Shown: piece after piece, positions 8,628 to 14,202 of the stretch
Position numbering within the stretch: position 1 is the first letter of the stretch
Layout: every line of letters begins with the position of its first letter
Assembly (NCBI GenBank): GCA_036271375.1
Contig: DATBAT010000392.1
Coordinates: forward strand, 1-14,202
DNA length: 14,202 nt
Source: DATBAT01 sp036271375
GTDB lineage: Bacteria; Acidobacteriota; Terriglobia; Terriglobales; Acidobacteriaceae
Direction of reading: 5' to 3'
Program-made: the position numbers and the translations under genes
Notes under the pieces: model-generated
The model's database searches: none
The model's input: the letters and a program-made list of their open reading frames with translations, nothing else
What the model was told of the DNA's origin: nothing

Positions 8628-9845
8628 ATGAAAAAAGAAGACGTTCGAATCAGCTACATCGAAGACACCCGCAACGACGCCAAAATCAAAGTTATCGGCG
8701 TGGGCGGCGGCGGTAATAACGCAGTCAACCGCATGATCGATTCCGGCATGGAAGGAATCGAGTTCGTGGTCGCCAATACCGACCTGCAGGCGCTCCGCAT
8801 GTCGCGCGCGCCGGTGAAGATCCAGTTAGGCGTGAAACTGACAAACGGACTCGGCGCGGGAGCCAATCCGGAAGTTGGGCGCAAAGCCGCGCTCGAAGAT
8901 TCCGACAAGATTATTGAAGCGCTCGAAGGCGCGGACATGGTGTTCGTCACCACCGGGCTCGGCGGCGGTACAGGCACAGGCGCTGCCCCGATCATCGCCT
9001 CGCTGGCCAGCGAGATGGGCGCGTTGACGGTTGCGGTTGTCACCAAGCCATTTGCTTTCGAAGGCAAACGCCGCATGCAGCAAGCGGAGCGCGGCATCGC
9101 AGAATTGATGGAATCGGTCGACACCACGATCGTGATTCCCAACGAAAAGCTTCTGGCGGTGGCGCAAGACGCTGGCTTCTTCGAGTCGTTTCGCGTGGCC
9201 GACGACATTCTTCGTCAAGGCGTGCAGGGCATTTCAGACATCATCACTATCCCGGGCATCATCAACCGCGACTTCGCCGACGTGAAAGCGATCATGGCCG
9301 GCATGGGATATGCGGTGATGGGCGCGGCATCCGCGAGTGGTTCGCGACGCGCGATTGAAGCGGCACAGAAGGCGATTTCGTCTCCGCTACTCGAAGCCGG
9401 TGCCATCGATGGTGCGCGCGGCATTCTCATCAACATCACGGGTTCGGCTTCGCTGAAGCTTGCAGAGGTGCAGGAGGCTTGCTCGATTATTCAAAACGCC
9501 GCGGATGACGACGCCAACATTATTTTCGGCGCTGTGCTCGACGAGAAGATGAAGGACGCGGTCAAGATCACCGTCATTGCGACTGGATTCAAAGACTCGG
9601 ACCGCATGCATCGCCGCCGTCAGAGCCTGGACGCGTTTGTTTCGCGTGAGCCCGAAGAGTACGTTGAGCCGGAACCTGAGCCGGCTCCGCGAGTAATGTC
9701 GTCACAATTCACTGGTAGTAGCGCGGGATTGGGAATGATAGAAACGCCACGCCGGGATGCGGCACCGGAAGCGGTTGTGGCATCGTTCGAGGCGGATGAT
9801 CTGGATGTGCCGGCGTTCATGCGCAAGCGCACGGAGACGATGTAG
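8628..9845 (+). CDS. ftsZ: Cell division protein FtsZ (tubulin-like GTPase)
   Basis: FtsZ polymerises into the cytoplasmic Z ring. The 405-aa product has the N-terminal nucleotide-binding loop VIGVGGGGNNAVNR (about 22-35), the tubulin signature GGGTGTG (112-118), the T7 catalytic loop NRDFADV (213-219) and a disordered, acidic, Pro/Glu-containing linker after about residue 330. The conserved C-terminal peptide DVPAFMRKR (393-401), which docks onto FtsA, is followed by four extra residues, TETM. ATG at 8628 is preceded by TGGAG with a 10-base spacer. It is the last gene of the cluster; a strong nested palindrome follows from about 60 bases after the stop. Confidence 0.98.
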   Translation: MKKEDVRISYIEDTRNDAKIKVIGVGGGGNNAVNRMIDSGMEGIEFVVANTDLQALRMSRAPVKIQLGVKLTNGLGAGANPEVGRKAALEDSDKIIEALEGADMVFVTTGLGGGTGTGAAPIIASLASEMGALTVAVVTKPFAFEGKRRMQQAERGIAELMESVDTTIVIPNEKLLAVAQDAGFFESFRVADDILRQGVQGISDIITIPGIINRDFADVKAIMAGMGYAVMGAASASGSRRAIEAAQKAISSPLLEAGAIDGARGILINITGSASLKLAEVQEACSIIQNAADDDANIIFGAVLDEKMKDAVKITVIATGFKDSDRMHRRRQSLDAFVSREPEEYVEPEPEPAPRVMSSQFTGSSAGLGMIETPRRDAAPEAVVASFEADDLDVPAFMRKRTETM

Positions 9846-9943
9846 GGGAGCGCGCCAGCGTTAGCAGCATCGCGCCGAACAAGAGTTAGGTTCCGGAGAA
9901 ACCGCCGAAAATAGCCCGCCAGTTCACTGGCGGGCAGGCCGGT

Positions 9944-9968
9944 AAGGAAAAGCGTCCCGGAGGGACGC
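9944..9968 (-). terminator. Intrinsic terminator for purU (minus-strand side of the palindrome)
   Basis: Read on the minus strand, the 7-bp hairpin GCGTCCC-TCC-GGGACGC (9968-9952) is followed at once by TTTTCCTT (9951-9944). It lies about 140 bases past the purU stop. The longer 30-bp fold would give an even stronger stem. Termination is inferred from structure only. Confidence 0.5.
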
Positions 9969-9987
9969 TTGAAATGCGCTACTTCAG

Positions 9988-10014
9988 GCGTCCCTCCGGG
10001 ACGCTTTTCCTTTT
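9988..10014 (+). terminator. Intrinsic terminator for the dcw cluster (plus-strand side of the palindrome)
   Basis: The hairpin GCGTCCC-TCC-GGGACGC (9988-10004) is followed directly by TTTTCCTTTT (10005-10014), about 140 bases after the ftsZ stop. With its mirror image at 9944-9968 it makes a symmetrical bidirectional terminator between convergent genes. Confidence 0.6.
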
Positions 10015-10108
10015 GCTCGGCTTTCCCGGCGTTGGAAACGCCGGGCTATTTTCGCGTTGTCCCTCCGGGACGTGGATCCGTAGTAATTGAGAGTGACTGC
10101 TTGAGGGT

Positions 10109-10963
10109 CTACGTAAACACGACAGTCTTGTTTCCATAGAGCAACACGCGATTCTCAATGTGCCAGCGAACCGCGCGCGAGAGCACGACTTTTTCCAGAT
10201 CCCGCCCTTTTTGTAAGAGGTCATCCAACGTATCTCGGTGGGAGATGCGAACCAGATCCTGCTCGATGATGGGGCCATCGTCGAGAATGTTGGTGACGTA
10301 GTGGCTGGTGGCGCCGATCAACTTCACGCCGCGTTCGAAAGCTTGGTGGTAGGGCTTTGCCCCGACGAATGCGGGCAGGAAGGAGTGGTGAATGTTGATG
10401 ATGCGGTGCGGATACTGCGCGACAAAATTCTCCGACAGTATCTGCATGTAACGCGCCAGCACAATGAAATCGGGACTGTGCTGTCGTAGCAAGCTGAGAA
10501 TCTTTTCTTCCGCTTCCTGCTTATTGTGTTTCCCCACCGGCACGACGAAGAACGGGACTTTATAAAAATCAGCCAAGGCCTGATTGTCGGGATGGTTCGA
10601 AATCACCAGCGGAATTTCACAGGTTAGTTCGCCGCTTTTGTGGCGATAGAGCAAGTCTGCGAAGCAGTGGTCGTACTTCGATACCAGAACCGCCATCTTG
10701 GGACGATGGCTCGACTGCGCCAGCCGCCACTGCATCTCGAACCTTTCCGCGATCGGCGAGAAGTGCCTGGCGAAATCTTCCAGGGGAACGCTGAACTCGC
10801 TGGGATCGAACTCAACACGCATCAGGAAAAGACCCGATTCCGCATCTCCGTGCTCGTCGGCGTGCAGAATGTTGCCGTTGTGACGATAGACGAAGTCGGA
10901 AATCGTGGCCACGAGGCCGCGGCGGTCGGGGCAGGAGATAAGCAGGATAGCGGAGTTTTTCAT
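10109..10963 (-). CDS. purU: Formyltetrahydrofolate deformylase
   Basis: PurU hydrolyses 10-formyl-tetrahydrofolate to tetrahydrofolate and formate, balancing one-carbon pools and supplying formate for PurT-type purine synthesis. The 284-aa cytoplasmic product has an N-terminal ACT domain (about 3-85; AILLISCPDRRGLVATI) and a C-terminal formyltransferase fold (about 90-284). Expected catalytic residues are present: Asn190 and His192 in NIHHSFLPAF, and Asp228 in LDDGPII, preceded by GATSHYVT. The ACT domain and SFLP motif separate it from purine-pathway PurN. ATG at 10963 is chosen because GTGAG lies 8 bases upstream. An in-frame GTG at 10969 would be only 2 bases from that site. The upstream region is a perfect inverted repeat. 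It is codirectional with the two oxidoreductases upstream and convergent with ftsZ. Confidence 0.95.
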   Translation of the reverse strand: MKNSAILLISCPDRRGLVATISDFVYRHNGNILHADEHGDAESGLFLMRVEFDPSEFSVPLEDFARHFSPIAERFEMQWRLAQSSHRPKMAVLVSKYDHCFADLLYRHKSGELTCEIPLVISNHPDNQALADFYKVPFFVVPVGKHNKQEAEEKILSLLRQHSPDFIVLARYMQILSENFVAQYPHRIINIHHSFLPAFVGAKPYHQAFERGVKLIGATSHYVTNILDDGPIIEQDLVRISHRDTLDDLLQKGRDLEKVVLSRAVRWHIENRVLLYGNKTVVFT

Positions 10964-10970
10964 GAACACG

Positions 10971-11071
10971 GCTCACGTAGGGGCAGGTGTCCTCACCTGC
11001 CCAGGAGCGAAGCTCCGTTTAGAGATTCTAGCGACCGCCGGGCAGGTGAGGACACCTGCCCCTACGTGAGC
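10971..11071. repeat. Inverted pair of GTAG-footed REP-like hairpins (perfect 32-bp arms)
   Basis: Bases 10971-11002 and 11040-11071 are exact reverse complements over 32 bp, separated by 37 bases. Each arm contains its own perfect hairpin, GGGCAGGTG/CACCTGCCC, with a 4-base loop. Each hairpin has GTAG at its 5' foot, on the plus strand for the left copy and the minus strand for the right. The spacer holds a small hairpin GGAGC-GAA-GCTCC (11004-11016). The element fills nearly the entire gap between the oxidoreductase stop (11075) and purU. Its left edge is 7 bases from the purU ATG. Architecture matches REP doublets (BIMEs); the family assignment is inference. Confidence 0.75.
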
Positions 11072-11074
11072 TGA

Positions 11075-12658
11075 TTATTTCTTCAACGCCTTCGCGATTT
11101 CTTTCGCCGCATTTGCCCCAGATGCTCCCGTCAACCCCGCGCCCGGATGTGTTCCTGATCCGCACAAAAATAAATTCTGGATCGGCGTGCTATATCGTGC
11201 CCAGTCCAGCAGCGGACGCATGGTGAAGAACTGATCGAGCGAAAGCTCCCCGTGGAAGATGTGGCCGCCGGTGAGCCCGTAAGTGTCTTCCAGATCTTTC
11301 GGCGTGATGATCTGGTGATGCAGGATCAGCTCCGGCAAGCTCGGCGCATACTGCGCCAGCGTATTAACCACTGTATCGCCGAGCGCGACGCGTTGCGTTT
11401 CCCAATCGCTGTTCTTCAGCTTGTAAGGAGCGTACTGCATGTAAATCGACATCACATGCTGCCCTTGCGGTGCGAGAGACGGGTCACTCAACGATGGGAA
11501 AGCTACTTCGAGATACGGCTTCTTCGAGAACTCGCCGTATTTCGAATCGTCGAACGCGCGCTCCAGATAGTCGATCTCCGGCCCGATCTGGATTCTGCTC
11601 TGAAGCGCCGCAGGGTTTCCCGCCAGCGCGGTAAACTGCGGCAGTCCGGAAAGCGCCAGGTTTACTTTGGCCACTCGTCCTGGCGTGCGATAGTTTTGCA
11701 ACTTCATCACAAAGTCAGGAGAAAGATGCGTCGAGTCGACCAGCTTCAGCAAAGTACGCTTAGGATCGGCGTTGGAAACGACTGCCTTTGTCAAAATTTC
11801 TTCGCCGGACGACAGCACGACACTGGTCGCCGCGCCATTCTTCACGCGAATCTCGGCGACTTCGGCGCCGCTGCGAATCTCGACTCCGGCCTGTTTCGCG
11901 GCAGCGGCCATGGCTTGCGTGACTGCGCCCGTACCTCCGACCGCGAAAACTGACGAGCCCGCCGGATGAGAGTCTCCCGCAGCACGAATCAACAACACCA
12001 GACTGCTGCCGGCTGACCACGGACCAAGAAAAGTTCCAAACACGCCGCGGGCTGCAATGGTCGCGCGCAGCAATTCGGTCTCGAAATATTCGGCGACCAG
12101 ATCGGCGACCGCCATGGGTCCCCAGCGCAGCAGGCGGTACATATCGCGCTTGCCGAGCTTGCGGACTGAGCGCCCGGCTTGCAGCATGCCCCAGAGATCG
12201 CCCTTGCTGGGGTCGTCGATATTCGGCGGCGTCATCGCCAGTACTTGGCCGATCACCTTCGCCATCTTGGCCAGCGATTCCTGAAACTCGGGATATTTCG
12301 CCGCATCTTTTGCGGAGAATTTCGCAATCTCCTGCACGGTGCGCGCGGTGTCGTTGTAAAGACTCAGAGCGCGGCCATCGGGCGAGAGCGTAGTGATTCC
12401 GATTTCCGGCTGGACGAATTTCAGCCCGTGCCTCGCCAGATCCATGTCGCGCAGAACATCCGGACGCAGCGGCCCAGCGGAGTGCGACAGAATCGATCCG
12501 CGAAATCCGGGATGGAATTCTTCGGTGATGGCCGCGCCGCCCACCTGCGCGCGGCGTTCGAGCACCAGCGGTTTGAATCCGGCTTTGGCGAGGTAGAAGG
12601 CGGTGACCAGTCCATTGTGCCCGCCACCGATGATGACGACGTCGCGTTGTTCAGGCAT
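11075..12658 (-). CDS. FAD-dependent oxidoreductase, phytoene-desaturase-like family (COG1233 type)
   Basis: This 527-aa protein belongs to the amine-oxidase/phytoene-desaturase-like flavoprotein superfamily, nearest in style to PYROXD2-type proteins. The N-terminal Rossmann FAD-binding motif VVIIGGGHNGL spans about residues 7-17 and continues to LVLERRAQVGGAA. The C-terminal FAD-contact segment LFLCGSGTHPGAGLTGASG lies near residues 496-514. No signal peptide is seen. The substrate cannot be read from sequence. No phytoene synthase or other carotenoid gene is nearby, so I do not call it crtI. The ATG at 12658 is 3 bases after the stop of the paralogous upstream gene. AAGGGAG inside that gene, about 11 bases upstream, is the probable ribosome binding site, suggesting coupled translation. 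Confidence 0.85.
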   Translation of the reverse strand: MPEQRDVVIIGGGHNGLVTAFYLAKAGFKPLVLERRAQVGGAAITEEFHPGFRGSILSHSAGPLRPDVLRDMDLARHGLKFVQPEIGITTLSPDGRALSLYNDTARTVQEIAKFSAKDAAKYPEFQESLAKMAKVIGQVLAMTPPNIDDPSKGDLWGMLQAGRSVRKLGKRDMYRLLRWGPMAVADLVAEYFETELLRATIAARGVFGTFLGPWSAGSSLVLLIRAAGDSHPAGSSVFAVGGTGAVTQAMAAAAKQAGVEIRSGAEVAEIRVKNGAATSVVLSSGEEILTKAVVSNADPKRTLLKLVDSTHLSPDFVMKLQNYRTPGRVAKVNLALSGLPQFTALAGNPAALQSRIQIGPEIDYLERAFDDSKYGEFSKKPYLEVAFPSLSDPSLAPQGQHVMSIYMQYAPYKLKNSDWETQRVALGDTVVNTLAQYAPSLPELILHHQIITPKDLEDTYGLTGGHIFHGELSLDQFFTMRPLLDWARYSTPIQNLFLCGSGTHPGAGLTGASGANAAKEIAKALKK

Positions 12659-12661
12659 CGT

Positions 12662-14202
12662 CTAGGCCGCTCCCTTATCTTTGAGAATTTCGAGCGCTGC
12701 TAGGCGCCCCGGTGCGCCCATGATGCCGCCGCCGGGATGCGTGGCCGATCCGCACATGTAGAGATTTGCAATCGGCGTGCGGAAGCGCGCCCAGCCGGGC
12801 ACCGGCCGCAAGAAGAAAAGCTGCTCGAGCGATAGCTCGCCCTGGAAGATATTGCCCTCGCTCAATCCGTAATCGCGCTCGATGTCCAACGGGGTAAGCA
12901 CCTGCTTGTGCAGGATGATGTCTTTGATGTTCGGCGCGTATTCGGCAATGGTATTGATGACATTGTCACCGAAGGCTTGTTTTTCCGTGTCCCAGTGCAG
13001 GCCGGGTTTCAACTTGTAGGGCGCGTACTGCACGAAGCACGACATCACGTGCTTTCCTGGCGGCGCAACTGACGGATCGGTCAGCGACGGGATCACCATG
13101 TCGATGTAAGGCTTCCGCGAAAAATTCCCGTACTTGGCGTCATCGTAGGCGCGTTCCATGTACTCGACACTGGGCGAAATGGAAATCGCTCCGCGCAGGT
13201 GAGCGCCGGGGCCGGGCATGCACTTGAAATTCGGAAGGGCATCAAGAGCCAAGTTCACTTTGCCGGAAGACCCACGATACTTGTAGCGATTCACGTCTTC
13301 GAGAAATTCGGATGGCAGATGTTCTTTCTCGATGAACTTGGTAAACGTCAGCCGCGGATCGACGCTGGAAGAAATAATGTCGGCATGAATCTCATCACCG
13401 TTGCCCAGTACCACGCCGGTAGCTTTGCCGTTCTTCACCAGAATCTGCGCGATGGGCGCTTCGGTGCGGATTTCCACTCCCGCCTCGCGGGCCGCGTCGG
13501 CGATGGAATTTGAAATCGCACCCGTGCCGCCGCGGGCAAATCCCCACGAACGGAACGCGCCGTCGATCTCGCCCATGTAGTGATGCAGCAGCACGTACGC
13601 GGTTCCCGGCGAGCGCACTCCAAGGAAAGTCCCGATGATTCCAGAGGCCGACATGGTGGCTTTGAGCACGTCGGTCTCAAACCACTGGTCGAGAAAGTCG
13701 ATGGCGCTCATGGTCATCAACTGCACCTGGTTATATTTGTCACCGCTGGCCATGTCCTGAAAACGGCGGCCCAGGAACAACAGCTTCATCAGTTCCTTGG
13801 GATTGAGCGTGTTCGGATCAGGCGGTACCATGCTGAGAATCGGCTTCACGAAACGGCACATCGCCTGCATGGCCTTGCCGAATTCGTCGTAGGCTTCGGC
13901 GTCGAGCTTCGAGTGGCGAGCAATCTCGCGATGCGTCTTGCCGTGGTCATTCACTCGCCACAGATAATCCCCGCTGGGCATGGGGGTAAACGTGCCATCG
14001 AGTGGCAGGATTTCCAGTCCATGGCGGGGAAGGTCGAGGTCGCGGATGATCTCGGGACGCAGCAGGGAAACCACGTAAGAGCAGACTGAGAACTTGAACC
14101 CCGGGAAAATTTCTTCGGTGACCGCAGCCCCACCGAGAACGTAGCGGCGCTCGAGCACCAGAACTTTTTTACCGGCGCGGGCCAGATAGGCCGCGTTGAC
14201 CA
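12662..14202 (-). CDS. FAD-dependent oxidoreductase paralog, phytoene-desaturase-like (5' end outside window)
   Basis: The frame remains open to the right edge of the window, reading ...NAAYLARAGKKVLVLERRYVLGGAAVTEE. The true start and the GxGxxG dinucleotide motif therefore lie beyond base 14202; about 512 residues are visible. The GTG at 14158 is an internal Val codon, not the start. It aligns with the adjacent 527-aa protein throughout. Shared blocks include VLERR, GGAA, GTFLG, a GELSLE/DQ block near the C-terminus, VQYAPYKLK versus MQYAPYKLK, and the C-terminal CGSATHPGGGIMGAPG versus CGSGTHPGAGLTGASG. The pair is an old tandem duplication in one transcription unit. The substrate is unknown, and both could be subunits or isozymes of one redox step. 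Confidence 0.83.
   Translation of the reverse strand, partial: VNAAYLARAGKKVLVLERRYVLGGAAVTEEIFPGFKFSVCSYVVSLLRPEIIRDLDLPRHGLEILPLDGTFTPMPSGDYLWRVNDHGKTHREIARHSKLDAEAYDEFGKAMQAMCRFVKPILSMVPPDPNTLNPKELMKLLFLGRRFQDMASGDKYNQVQLMTMSAIDFLDQWFETDVLKATMSASGIIGTFLGVRSPGTAYVLLHHYMGEIDGAFRSWGFARGGTGAISNSIADAAREAGVEIRTEAPIAQILVKNGKATGVVLGNGDEIHADIISSSVDPRLTFTKFIEKEHLPSEFLEDVNRYKYRGSSGKVNLALDALPNFKCMPGPGAHLRGAISISPSVEYMERAYDDAKYGNFSRKPYIDMVIPSLTDPSVAPPGKHVMSCFVQYAPYKLKPGLHWDTEKQAFGDNVINTIAEYAPNIKDIILHKQVLTPLDIERDYGLSEGNIFQGELSLEQLFFLRPVPGWARFRTPIANLYMCGSATHPGGGIMGAPGRLAALEILKDKGAA

Larger units (their letters stand above)
9906..10054. repeat. Nested composite palindrome between ftsZ and purU
   Basis: Outer arms CGAAAATAGCCCG (9906-9918) and its exact reverse complement (10042-10054) flank an inner perfect inverted repeat of 25 bp (9944-9968 with 9988-10012). 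The inner repeat extends to 30 bp with one G-T pair and a 9-base loop (9974-9982). Each part is itself a hairpin. GCCCGCCAG/CTGGCGGGC has loop TTCA (9914-9935). GCGTCCC/GGGACGC has loop GGA (9952-9968) and loop TCC (9988-10004). CCCGGCGTT/AACGCCGGG has loop GGA (10025-10045). A truncated further copy, GTCCC-TCC-GGGAC, follows at 10059-10071. The outer and inner repeats share nearly the same centre (9980 and 9978). The arrangement fits a BIME-like array of two palindromic repeat families. Confidence 0.75.

Noticed and set aside
11025..11030. TAGAAT on the minus strand in the REP spacer as a purU -10 box
   Set aside because: No acceptable -35 element at 15-19 bases; kept only as a point to test by transcript mapping.
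9906..11071. CRISPR array suspected from repeated hairpins
   Set aside because: The repeats are inverted pairs of different families without regular spacers, and no cas gene is present.
11252..11953. 233-residue open frame on the plus strand inside the oxidoreductase gene
   Set aside because: It is antisense to a flavoprotein with intact N- and C-terminal motifs; its composition is that of a shadow frame.
11075..12658. Naming the oxidoreductase crtI (phytoene desaturase)
   Set aside because: Only superfamily-level motifs are visible, and no phytoene synthase or other carotenoid gene is nearby.

Overview
The window looks like a chromosomal segment of a GC-rich diderm bacterium. The best guess is Acidobacteriota (class Terriglobia, relatives of Candidatus Koribacter). 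The guess rests on the gene order of the division and cell wall (dcw) cluster, the general look of the proteins and the density of small intergenic repeats. No rRNA gene or other taxonomic marker is present, so the assignment is moderate at best.

Positions 1-9845 (+ strand) hold the second half of a dcw cluster: the end of mraY, then murD, ftsW, murG, murC, a small unrecognised membrane-anchored protein, ftsQ, ftsA and ftsZ. MraY makes lipid I and MurG converts it to lipid II. MurC and MurD add L-Ala and D-Glu to the cytoplasmic UDP-MurNAc precursor. FtsW polymerises lipid II at the septum, FtsQ is the periplasmic divisome scaffold, and FtsA tethers the FtsZ ring to the membrane. murB and ddl, which often lie between murC and ftsQ, are absent here. 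That place is taken by a 112-residue protein of unknown function.

Positions 10109-14202 (- strand, convergent with the dcw cluster) hold two tandem, paralogous FAD-dependent oxidoreductases of the phytoene-desaturase-like superfamily, 3 bases apart. The upstream one runs off the window edge. They are followed by purU, a formyltetrahydrofolate deformylase with an N-terminal ACT domain.

The least routine content is between the genes. There is a 9-base-period repeat after mraY and a 7-base-period repeat running through the murD stop codon. A hairpin with a GTAG foot, resembling a REP element, follows murC. A nested palindrome of about 149 bases between ftsZ and purU probably acts as a bidirectional terminator. 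A perfect 32-bp inverted repeat, made of two GTAG-footed hairpins, fills the gap upstream of purU and covers its likely ribosome binding site. No intergenic stretch exceeds 300 bases. I saw no tRNA, CRISPR array, transposase or phage gene.
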